From Acanthamoeba lenticulata (lineage: Eukaryota; Discosea; Longamoebia; Acanthamoebidae), in contig NAVB01000194.1 of the NCBI GenBank assembly GCA_002179805.1, positions 1 through 18,188 on the forward strand: a DNA stretch of 18,188 nt. The letters run 5' to 3'. Made by a program: the position numbers and the translations under genes. Below are positions 1 through 8,153 of this stretch, piece by piece. How positions within the stretch are numbered: the stretch's first letter is position 1; the number at the start of each line of letters is the position of its first letter. Under the pieces are notes generated by a model. That model was not told the origin of the DNA. It did not search any database and saw only the letters and a program-made list of their open reading frames with translations.

Positions 1-37
1 GACTAACGAAATCTTTACAAACAATAAAATATAACAG

Positions 38-1452
38 TGACGCAGAGCAGCGTGTGCGTCGAGTGGTTTGGCGAAAGCAAATTGCTGGCCACCGCGATGG
101 CTATCACCATCGTACTTCTCTCATCTCTTCCTCCTGGGCGTGTCACGGTTGGGGCTGAACACGCGCGGCTTCGGGGAGGGGACAGTCGGTATCACGGTTT
201 GGCCCCATCCTGGCCTTTAACGCAGAGTCCCGCATTGCCGAAATGACCGGCCGTTACGTCTACGCGCTTTGGTTCGGTGCGTGTTTGTCCGCTTGTGTGC
301 GCTCGTGATTGGTGAGTTGAAGTAGAAGGACATCTCACAGCGAGACGTCTTCTTTCCACGACCCCACAGCGTGCTTGATGTGCGTCGCGTCCCTGGGCGC
401 GGTTATGGCCTACGCTGTGATCGATTGGACCGCCAAGAGCGCAGCCTTGTCGCGTGAAGGCCTAATAGCACAAGCAAAACCGGAAGCACAGAGCTCGCTT
501 CCACCTTCCTCGTCGTCCTCCACCACTACCATCGTTTCTTCATCGCCTTACTCATCAATAGCATCTCCATCACCGGCCCAGGTGGGTGCAGAGGCACCTT
601 CAGGCCTTCTTCGCTCGACACTGCTCGACATTCCGCGCAGCATCGCCGCCATGCCCGCCCTCTACTGGTACCTATTTAGAAATAATATTACTTTTATATT
701 ATAAATATGAATCTAACATTACAATAACATTACTATTATTGGGGCTCAGGCTCGGTCTGGTGGTGGTGACGCTGAGCTATGCGGCGATCTACGCCTTTCG
801 CGCGTCTTCGACAGAGGTGCTGGCGGCCAAGTATGGCCTCACCCAGGAGGACGCTGGCTTCTACCTGAGCGTCATCGACCTCGTGTGCCTCGTGTGCTCG
901 CCGCTGTGTGGCGGGCTCGTCGACTGGAGCGGCAAGCGGGGTGCACTGGCCGTCATCGGCTGCGGGCTGGCCGTGGTAGGCTTCCTCGTGCTGGGGCTGA
1001 CCGACCTGCCGCCTCTCCTGGGTGTGATCGTGCTGGGCGCTCATCTGTCGCTCATGCCTGCCGCCGTCTGGCCCTGCGTGGCCGTCCTCGCCGATCCGCG
1101 GCACGAGGGAATGGCCTTTGCGCTGGTCTCATCGGCCATCAGCCTTGCCCTCCTGGGCGCCACGCCGTTGGCGGGACTCCTCAACGACCAGTGCGGCCTC
1201 GCCTGTTCATGCGTCTTCTACGTGGGCCTGGCCGGCCTGGCCACGGGCCTCGGCCTCCTCTGGGTCGTCCTCGACGCCTACCGCCCGCTGCCGGCGCTCA
1301 CTCGGCCCGCGTCGGCGCTGTCGTGCTTCGGCCTGCGGCTCCGTCGTCAAGCGCGCAAGGTGGCCGAACGAAGAGATGACTTCGACCACCTCCTCGATCA
1401 CCCCCACGGCATTGAGGCCCCGAACAGCAGTGTGCCGCACTCGACACCTTGA
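38..1452 (+). CDS. MFSD1-like major facilitator transporter, C-terminal part (partial, 5' end outside window)
   Basis: Predicted exons <38-111, 186-276, 370-667 and 750-1452, phases consistent throughout; 387 codons plus stop are present. Bases 1-37 read as an intron tail with a CTAAC branch-like site at 3-7 and an AG acceptor at 36-37. The product is a polytopic membrane protein. After the Ser/Thr/Pro-rich central loop (exon 3) six hydrophobic helices follow, with a DWSGKR loop between the second and third, as expected for TM7-12 of a major facilitator. Resemblance to animal MFSD1 (lysosomal dipeptide transporter family) is seen in the VEWFGESK segment, the SVSRFG motif after the first splice and the AAVWPCVAVLADPRHEGMAF block before TM11. 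Substrate and location are inferred from the family only. The N-terminal helices lie outside the window. The gene is convergent with the cyclophilin gene, 145 bp between stop codons. Confidence 0.78.
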
Positions 1453-1597
1453 TTGAATCTCAAGGACGATGGGCTCTCACATTGACAAAAAGATACAAGT
1501 TGAACATTTTTTGGATTTTGATAAATGTGTATTGCAGGTTGTGACAGGCCCACGAGAACGAGCTGCCACAAATCCAAAGAGGCAAAGAGCCTTTTGC

Positions 1598-2360
1598 TTA
1601 GAGCTGACCGCAATCGGCAATGGTGACCTTCTTGGCGGTGGCACCAGACTGCGAACCGACCTTCTCCATGGCCTTGATGACGTCGAGGCCCTCAACGGCC
1701 TTGCCGAAGACGGTGTGCTTGCCATCGAGCCACGAGGTCTCAGCAGTGCAGATGAAGAACTGCGAGCCGTTGGCTGAAAAATCGAAGTCAGTTAGCTAGC
1801 TGTCGATTCACAGCGAATTGCGACAACATTCGCGTGATCCAGTGGAGAAGGCGTACTGTTGGGGCCGGCGTTGGCCATGGACAGGGTGCCCAGACCGAAG
1901 TGCTTGATCTTGAAGTTCTCATCGGCGAACTTGGCGCCGTAGATCGACTCACCACCACGACCATCGCCGCGAGTGAAGTCACCACCCTGGCACATGAAGC
2001 CGGGGATGATCCTGTGGAAGCTGCTGCCCTTGTAGTGGAGCGGCTTGCCCGAGGAGCCAGTGCCCTTCTCGCCTGCGGAAATGTAGTACATAATTCTGTG
2101 GTAAGCAAACAGATTTCGCACTTGATGGAGACGGTATAACGCACCAGTGCAGAGAGCGCGGAAGTTCTCGGCGGTCTTGGGGGTAACGTCAGCGAAGAGC
2201 TATTGTAATGAAGCCGAATCAACGTTAGCCGTGTGATCGATCGCAGCGCCACCGCGCTTGATGGCGCCAGAAAAGAAGAATTAGACGGTACCTCGAAGAC
2301 GATGCGGCCAGCGGGGTTACCGCCGATGGTGATGTCGAAGAAGACGCGCGGGTTGGACAT
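1598..2360 (-). CDS. Cyclophilin A-type peptidyl-prolyl cis-trans isomerase, divergent-loop class
   Basis: Exons on the minus strand: 2360-2292, 2199-2145, 2072-1857, 1773-1598, giving 171 residues, close to the usual 165-172 of single-domain cyclophilins. It catalyses cis-trans isomerisation of X-Pro bonds and in this family binds cyclosporin A. No signal peptide or C-terminal retention motif is seen, so it is probably cytosolic. Active-site residues visible: Arg62, Phe67, Met68 and Gln70 in [15 protein letters not shown], then the Ala of MANAGP, the Phe of SQFF, and Trp, Leu and His of SWLDGKH. A seven-residue insert (around SGKPLHYKG, residues 49-57) marks the divergent-loop class known from plants and some protists; its partners Cys40, Glu83 and Cys168 are all present. 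Donors are GTACCG, GTGCGT and GTACGC. The start gives the standard [14 protein letters not shown] opening. Confidence 0.95.
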
Positions 2361-2585
2361 GGTTGTGTGGTGGGTAGCGAGAATAAACAGCAAGAGCGCC
2401 GTTGGTACAGGGGAAGGCACAACGTCGACGCAATTCTTAGCATACTTGAGGTGTTTCTCTGGGTTGTCGTCGTTGCGCTGTCCGCAGGCTGGGCGTCTGC
2501 CTCTGGAGCTGCAGCGTAACGCCCAGTTTGGTCTCTGCTGACGTGGATAGAGATCTCCCGAAATGTCGGCGTGTTTAAAAACTGC

Positions 2586-2591
2586 TTTATT
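2586..2591 (-). terminator. Putative AATAAA polyadenylation signal of the RasGAP receptor gene
   Basis: AATAAA on the minus strand lies about 40 nt past the stop codon of the receptor gene, in the 269-bp gap before the cyclophilin start. Placement fits a canonical polyadenylation signal; a motif this short can also occur by chance. Confidence 0.45.
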
Positions 2592-2629
2592 CGTCCAGAG
2601 ATACAAGTACATCTTTACATTGAATTCGA

Positions 2630-5600
2630 TTAGACGTTGGAGTCGTCTCCGAGCTGGGCCAGCACGTCCTTGAGCTCGCTCACCAATTGGCTGCTACCGC
2701 CGTCCTCGCCCAGGCACTCCTCCACGGCAGACAGGTGGCCGACCAGGTAGCGGTGCAGCACGACCAGCGACGCCTGCTGCGCCTTGACCGGCACCTCGGT
2801 CTTCACCGACTTGCCCCGGTCGGCTCCCGTCAGCAGCTTCTGGTAGAACCGCTCGAGCCCGGCCTTGTTGGTGGCAATGAACGCGTTGAGCTGCTCCATG
2901 TAGGCCTCCTTGTCTCCCGGCAGCGTATCGTTGGCCAGGTTCTGCATGACCTTGGACACGAGGATAAACTGCCGCTGGGCCACCGGATGCGGGGGCGCGT
3001 CGAGCAGGCCGTAGACCTGCGGCGCCATGAGGGCCGGGCACAGCATACGCAGGAACATGAACCCGCCCAGCGCCCGGAACCGCGCCTGCGCGCTGAACCG
3101 TCCGCCGACCTCGTCGTCGATGTGTCGCATGAGCTGCCGAATAGGGGCCGGCATATGGCGTTCGCTGTCGACAATGCACTTGAAGAGCTTCTGGGCGACG
3201 AGCCACAGCTCGAGGCTGTTAATGGTTGTGTCCGACGCCTCGTCGACCTTGTGTGGGTCGATCTCCATCGTCGACGTCGCCGTTCCAAACACCCGCAAGT
3301 TGACGCTTCCGTCGTCGTCCTCTTCATCATCGCCGTGCTCGATCTGGTATCGGAGACGAACACTTGTCTTGGCGTCACTGCTGCCTCCAGCGTCGGCCGT
3401 GTCCACGCCAAAGGCCTCGAGGGCGTTATCGTTAAGGGCGTTGACCGAAGCAACGAGCGTGAACCAGATGTAGGGCAGCGCTGTCATGCGCACGTAGGTG
3501 CCAAACAGCTTGGCCGCGACACTGTTGGCCCGGAAGAGGGTGCCTTCCTCGTCGGCCGCGGCCACCTCGTCGCTGATTCGGCGCTCGAGCAGCGCGCTGC
3601 CCTGGCCGTGGGCCTCGAATATGCGCATGGCCGCCCGGCACACGCGGTCGGCCTCGTTCATGGAGAGGTCGGCTAGAATGGCGTTTGTCAGACGACCGTC
3701 CTCGGCCAGCAGCAGCCGCTCGAGCCGCTCGTAGTGCTCGAGCTTCCGCTTGGGCGGCAGCACGACGGCAGCGCCTGCGCTGGTGCCCTCGACGTCGCCG
3801 TAGGCCAGCGCGGTGTAGTCGGGCTGCACCAACTTGCGCATGCGGCGGCCGTTGCGCCTGCGCGTAACGAGCACCGCGAGGGCAGCGAACAACAGCAGGA
3901 AGAGGCACAATAGAGCCAGCGAACCGCCCACGACGCCACCCACGATGGCGCCCACGTTGGTGTCCGACCCACCACCGCCACCGCTGCCTCCCCCGCCTCC
4001 TCCGCCGCCAGTGTTGGGCGTAGGCGAGGGCGAGGTGATGAAAATGGTGATCGAATCGCTGTACACGGTGCCGCCGGTGCTGCTGACCACGCAGCGGACT
4101 GTCTGATTGTTGCTCTCGTTGGTGCCGTTGATCCGATACACGCTGGCGTTGGCTCCTGGGATCGGGTTCCATGTCTGGCGTCCGAATCAGTCAGTGGATG
4201 ACCGACACAACTACTCCTTCCCGCGCGAGCCGCACCTCGACAAGAGCTCGGCCCTGGTGCCAGTGGAGGTCGACTTGGGGCCCGAATTCTTCGTGAGCAA
4301 AGGCCAAGCGCCGGGTCACGTTGGTCGTCGGCTCGGTCGAGTTGGAGGTCGGGTCAGAGGGGTCGGTCATGTTCTCAAAGGAACGGACTTGCCACTGGTA
4401 AGTCGGCGCCGGGACGCCAGAGGCCAACACGCTGACTTCGACCTCATTGGAGCCCAGTGGGACAAGCACAGGTCCGAAGGTCTGGGCTGAGATGGTCGGC
4501 TCGCTGGCGGTCACCTGCACCTGCGCCGTGGCTGAAGTCGACAACTCGCCGTCGGTCGCGCACAGATTCAACTGCGCCACGATGAGGCGTCAGCGCTCAG
4601 GCCGACGGTCCAAGAGATGCGGTGGATTTTGCTGCGTACAAAGAAGGAGCCGACGGCGCCTAGCGTGATGGCGGGCTGGTCCGCCGAGGTGTTGGTGATG
4701 TCACCGATACCACACAGGCTGCTCAAAATGCTCCATGTGTAGGTCAGTTGCGGACTGCCGGGGGCGCCCGAGTAGGCCAATCGGGCGTCGCTTCCGTTGA
4801 CCGACACCTGCAACGTCTGCAGGGCCTGCATGCTTACGCTGGTCCCGCCAGCGCCATCGGCGTCTGCGTTCCCCTCATTTGAGCCCATTTTTCCGTTGGA
4901 AAGAAAAGCAAACGAAGAAGGGAGGCGCGTCACTGATGGCGGCCGTTGGCACGTCGTTGGGCTGAACCGCTTGGAAGAGGAGCTGAAGCTGGGCCGACGT
5001 GAGCGCGTGGTCGTAGAACTTGAGCTCGTCGACATAGCCGTTTAGCGAACTGACGTTTGACCCAACGTCGATGTAGTTGGCCGACGGCGAGATCTTGCTT
5101 GCCGCGGCTGCGCGAACAACCCGAGTCAGGTCAACGTTGGGCGCTCACAGGGACGGGATGGCGGCGTACCAGGCGAGCAGGACGTGAGGGAGCTGTTGAC
5201 CATCACGCACAGGTGCGAAGAGTTGTACACACAGGCCACGTGAGACCAGGACTGGCTATTGGCCGACGTGAAAACATTGGACGAGGTATTGACGACGGTC
5301 GAGACCTGGTAGCTAAAGTCCATTCGACAGTAGAGCTGCGCAGTGAAACACAAAATGTTGTTCACAAATCAATGAACAGTAGAAGAAAGGAACGTTCAAG
5401 GGCGAAGCGCGGTACGGCGAGGTTGGACGACGTGGTAGAGGCGAGTGAGCTGAGCTGGAAGGTGAGGAAGGAGTTTTTCTGCACGATCACTCGCGATCTG
5501 ACGTTGCCGCTAACATAGCGAATCCAGGCGGCTACGGAGAAGGAAGAAGACGATGAACCAGGAAAAAGGTTCAGCCCATAGATACCTGCTCAACCGGTTG

Positions 5601-6059
5601 TTGACACAAGTTAATGACTCAAGCCCAGCATTTCACGCGGTGGGGAGAAGGTGAACGCACGTGCGTACTTAGCATTGCTGTTGAGCTCCAACGCGCCAGA
5701 CCCAAAGCGCCCATAGCCTGCCCTAATGGTGCCTCCGTTGGCCGGCGGGCACGCTAAGTAGCACACAAACACCAACATTGGCGTGAGCCTTGCAGGACAA
5801 TAAAACTGAAGAACGATACGGCGTGGTGCTAAGTACCAGGAACTGGGTTGTCGCAGTAGCCAGAGATGCCCGAAGGGTCACCTGGGAACGACCGCGGGCC
5901 GTCGATGTGAGCGTCTGTCGTTCAAAGAAGCAAGCAAGAAGGAACAAAACGCTTTGAGATACCTCCATCAAAGCTGTAGTAAGCAACCAGAGTGGACTCA
6001 CTTGGGACCACGATTGTGAGCGATATGACTGCCAAGCCCAGGAACCAGCGCCACTCCAT
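2630..6059 (-). CDS. Predicted receptor-type RasGAP: signal peptide, LamG, PKD/Ig-like domains, TM helix, cytoplasmic RasGAP
   Basis: Exons: 6059-5963, 5914-5837, 5753-5661, 5585-5416, 5335-5170, 5107-4934, 4863-4640, 4571-4236, 4174-2630; 960 residues with all phases matching. Residues 1-21 (MEWRWFLGLAVISLTIVVPS) look like a signal peptide. Residues about 23-240 resemble a LamG/concanavalin-like fold (LVAYYSFDG, YGLNLFPGSSSS, FSVAAWIRYV, NGYVDELKFYDHAL). Residues about 260-355 look PKD-like (QLTYTWSI, LCATDGELS) and 360-493 Ig-like (PTYQWQV, TVRCVVSS). I count 13 N-x-S/T sequons, all before the membrane. A Gly/Ser stalk precedes a helix at about 520-550, followed by basic TRRRNGRRMRK. The cytoplasmic part carries the RasGAP signatures: arginine-finger block TLFRANS (Arg661), FLRMLCPALMAP (820-831) and VMQNLAN (855-861). 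Role by family: accelerates GTP hydrolysis by Ras-type GTPases. The ligand is unknown. Confidence 0.85.
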
Positions 6060-6307
6060 ATGTGTGGTGTGTGAAGCGTGTTCTTCTCTGTGGTCGTTGT
6101 TTGTGTGTCTAGTAAGAGGTCAGCAAGTTGGCTGGGGTAGCGCCCGCAACTCTTGCGGTTTCGGGGTCGATGGGACGCACCAATCCGTCAGCCTACGGAT
6201 ATTATGCCGCAACCTGCCCATTCCCATTGGGAAGGCGCAGAATGCAGAATTCATAATTGGAGAGTAAGACGGAGGGTATTGGCCACCGGCGCGTAAATCA
6301 GTCCGTG
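6060..6307. other. Upstream region of the receptor gene; no gene seen
   Basis: Intergenic DNA between the start codon of the receptor gene and the left tRNA inverted-repeat arm, so it should hold the receptor promoter on the minus strand. No tRNA or credible exon was found. A 13-bp palindrome with a central T (TTCCCATTGGGAA) lies at 6221-6233, 162 bp upstream of the ATG. The small open frames here have no recognisable content. Confidence 0.5.
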
Positions 6308-6480
6308 GCTCCTGGTGATGCCATCGCCGCAGGCAACGGCAGCAGTTTTTGAGCTGCTCCTCTCTCAAAGTGGTTGTACCGCCGCAGGAATGAAGCCCAA
6401 AAAAAATTGATTCCGGCGAGTGTCGATCTCGCGACCTCAAGTGTGTTAGACTTGCGTGCTACCGTTGCACCACGGAATCT
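6308..6480 (-). repeat. Left arm of 173-bp inverted repeat (tRNA-Val plus 3' flank)
   Basis: Reverse complement of 7680-7852 with two mismatches by eye. It contains the whole tRNA-Val(AAC), its T8 terminator and about 93 bp of GC-rich sequence beyond it. Similarity stops two bases before the tRNA 5' end and after the GGAGC at the far end. The flanking sequence on both sides is unrelated to that of the other arm. Confidence 0.9.
6408..6479 (-). tRNA. tRNA-Val (AAC), copy 1
   Basis: A full cloverleaf can be drawn: acceptor GATTCCG/CGGAATC, D stem GTGC/GCAC, anticodon stem CAAGT/ACTTG with loop CTAACAC (anticodon AAC, reads GUU), T stem GCGAG/CTCGC, discriminator A. There is no intron. A run of eight T on the minus strand directly downstream is a strong Pol III terminator. 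The T loop is ATCGACA rather than TTCGANN. It is identical to the copy at 7681-7752. Confidence 0.93.
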
Positions 6481-6604
6481 TGTTATTCCAACATACACTA
6501 TGTTTATTTTGCAAAATTTATTCATTGCACTATTTCATTACAGATTATCAACAATAAAAAATTTATGTACTTCAAATTGTATTACCCTCATTGACGTAAA
6601 AAAA

Positions 6605-6686
6605 GACAACGTGGCCGAGTGGTTAAGGCGGTAGACTCGAAATCTACTGGGGTCTCCCCGCGCAGGTTCAAATCCTGCCGTTGTCG
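6605..6686 (+). tRNA. tRNA-Ser (CGA), copy 1
   Basis: Class II tRNA with acceptor GACAACG/CGTTGTC, anticodon stem GTAGA/TCTAC, loop CTCGAAA (anticodon CGA, reads UCG), long variable arm GGGG-TCT-CCCC, T arm GCAGG-TTCAAAT-CCTGC and discriminator G, the serine identity base. There is no intron. TTTT at 6693-6696 should terminate Pol III. It differs from the copy at 7502-7583 by one base in the variable-arm loop. Confidence 0.95.
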
Positions 6687-6968
6687 ACTTGCTTTTATGC
6701 CATCCCTATCCACCTAAATGACAATTTTTTGTTTGTAAAAAACTAGATTTTGTTTTTATTTAAGGGGCCGTCTTATAGTTTTTTTGATTGGGCTAAATTT
6801 CTTCAAAAAAGAAAATCATCAAAAAAAATATTGACCATGGAACTTAAAGACTCCCCGGTCGGATTCATAGGATTCCTTAGTTCTTTCCTTTTATAGATAA
6901 GGAATTTTGTTTTAAGAAAGTGGGGTCTAAGGGTGGGTGGAACGAAGGGTTAAACGAAACAAAAAGAT
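6687..6968. other. AT-rich spacer between tRNA-Ser and tRNA-Asp
   Basis: Contains no recognisable gene. It holds the T4 terminator of tRNA-Ser (6693-6696), the T5 terminator of tRNA-Asp on the minus strand (6961-6965) and a short inverted repeat, ATTCCTTA at 6872-6879 against TAAGGAAT at 6898-6905, which may be chance in AT-rich DNA. Confidence 0.5.
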
Positions 6969-7041
6969 CTCCCCCGCCAGGATTTGAACCCGGGTCGTCC
7001 GCGTGACAGGCGGAAATGCTAGCCAACTACACCACAGGGGA
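6969..7041 (-). tRNA. tRNA-Asp (GTC)
   Basis: Cloverleaf: acceptor TCCCCTG/CGGGGGA, anticodon stem TCCGC/GCGGA with loop CTGTCAC (anticodon GTC), T arm CCGGG-TTCAAAT-CCTGG, discriminator G. No intron; T5 terminator just downstream on the minus strand. It sits near the centre of the mirrored Val/Ser cluster and has no partner copy in the window. Confidence 0.94.
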
Positions 7042-7501
7042 CTTGTTATCGACCATGGTGTATTTGATACATTTGATATTACAATTAGAAATACATGGAT
7101 GAATATTTAGTCCATCTTGCACATTCATTTTTGTAAAATTAAGGTTGGGCAATTTGGACCAGACAATGGTTATGGCAGCCCTAGCACCATCAAGATTATT
7201 GCAAAAAATATGACAAATATTGGATTAGTATAGCAAAAATGGCTTTTTTTAACCATTTCTACATACTTTTTGTTATATTGATAAATATTGCATTTATTCT
7301 ACCCCAGTTGTTTTTTCATTACATGGCTTAAATCTTAATTGTCTTTGATGTCTTTAGCAAAACAAAAAAAAGATAATATTTTAAAACAATCAAAAAACGT
7401 ATAAAAATTAATTTTCATTGTTGTTTCCATATTGTTAGCAAAAAATGGGCGTTAAAAGGTTAAAAGATGTGTAAATAGATTGGTTTGGCATAATAGCAAG
7501 T
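7042..7501. other. AT-rich spacer, 460 bp, no gene seen
   Basis: Very AT-rich with many homopolymer runs, between the tRNA-Asp 5' end and the 3' end of the second tRNA-Ser. No tRNA-like fold and no credible coding frame was found. It includes the 3' trailer of the minus-strand tRNA-Ser, whose first run of four T is only reached at 7462-7465. Confidence 0.6.
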
Positions 7502-7583
7502 CGACAACGGCAGGATTTGAACCTGCGCGGGGTGACCCCAGTAGATTTCGAGTCTACCGCCTTAACCACTCGGCCACGTTGTC
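7502..7583 (-). tRNA. tRNA-Ser (CGA), copy 2
   Basis: Same 82-nt class II tRNA as 6605-6686, on the opposite strand; the variable-arm loop is TCA instead of TCT, leaving every stem intact. About 16 nt of 3' flank is also shared, with one change that turns the proximal TTTT terminator of copy 1 into TATT. The 5' flanks are unrelated. Confidence 0.94.
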
Positions 7584-7679
7584 TTCACGTTTCTTCTGAA
7601 AATTTTTACATATTGGATGGGAAGAGAATGAACTTACGTTAGGGTTCGGATTAGCCATTTTGTTCCTCCCAAATGACTA

Positions 7680-7852
7680 AGATTCCGTGGTGCAACGGTA
7701 GCACGCAAGTCTAACACACTTGAGGTCGCGAGATCGACACTCGCCGGAATCAATTTTTTTTGGGCTTCATTCCTGCGGCGGTACAACCACTTTGAGAGAG
7801 GAGCAGCTCAAACACTGCTGCCGTTGCCTGCGGCGATGGCATCCCCAGGAGC
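7680..7852 (+). repeat. Right arm of 173-bp inverted repeat (tRNA-Val plus 3' flank)
   Basis: Inverted partner of 6308-6480, two mismatches by eye, both in the block beyond the terminator. The block of about 93 bp after the T8 run is GC-rich in an AT-rich neighbourhood and contains the 9-mer CCTGCGGCG twice. I do not recognise it. Open frames across it in both arms give matching peptides only because the DNA is duplicated. Confidence 0.9.
7681..7752 (+). tRNA. tRNA-Val (AAC), copy 2
   Basis: Base-for-base identical to the minus-strand copy at 6408-6479, including the ATCGACA T loop and discriminator A, followed by the same eight-T terminator. The sequence upstream of the tRNA is unrelated to that of copy 1, so any 5' external promoter element is not shared. 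Confidence 0.93.
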
Positions 7853-7916
7853 ATGCCTTTTTAGTCCCGTGGCATCGCTTTGGCGAAAAAAGGAAAAAGT
7901 CGATAACGAAAAAAAT

Positions 7917-7987
7917 TGCCAGGACCGGGAATTGAACCCGGGTTGTTGGTACCACAAACCAATGTACTACCACTATACTATCCCAGC
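7917..7987 (-). tRNA. tRNA-His (GTG)
   Basis: Acceptor GCTGGGA/TCCTGGC with G-T wobbles, anticodon stem TTGGT/ACCAA with loop TTGTGGT (anticodon GTG), T arm CCGGG-TTCAATT-CCCGG, discriminator A. G-1 is not encoded (the base upstream is T), as usual in eukaryotes, where it is added after transcription. T7 terminator at 7909-7915 on the minus strand. Confidence 0.93.
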
Positions 7988-8045
7988 AGATGTTTATTGG
8001 CCCACCTACCGTGCGTTGTGGTTCTGGGCTTCACCGCGACAATGA

Positions 8046-8051
8046 TTTAAT
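8046..8051 (-). terminator. Possible ATTAAA polyadenylation signal of the BAR/RhoGEF/RhoGAP gene
   Basis: ATTAAA, a common variant signal, lies about 100 nt past the stop codon at 8154 and before the tRNA-His gene on the same strand. It is supported only by the motif and its position. Confidence 0.3.
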
Positions 8052-8153
8052 GTAAAGTAAAAACTTGGAAGTACTTTTCTTTGGTAGTGTCTACAACTGT
8101 GCGGGTGGGGTATTCAAGTTCAGTCTACACGTGGTGTGGGTCTGCACACAAGT

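Noticed and set aside
2687..3676. Long open frame on the plus strand (329 codons) opposite the RasGAP exon
   Set aside because: It mirrors a GC-rich coding exon. The translation is Arg/His/Val-rich with no domain, while the minus strand has clear RasGAP motifs.
5661..5669. GTACGC donor at 5668 in the LamG region of the receptor gene
   Set aside because: It breaks the frame of the next exon; the GTGCGT donor eight bases downstream keeps phase and gives NAKYARIYGLNLF.
6308..7852. tRNA-derived SINE or other mobile element as explanation of the Val copies
   Set aside because: Both tRNAs are intact with a Pol III terminator directly after them, there is no A-rich tail, and no target-site duplication was found. 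It remains only an outside possibility for the 3' block.
6120..7935. Two small open frames in the tRNA cluster sharing an identical stretch of peptide
   Set aside because: Both cross the tRNA-Val gene and its T8 terminator; the shared peptide comes from the DNA inverted repeat, not from a protein family.
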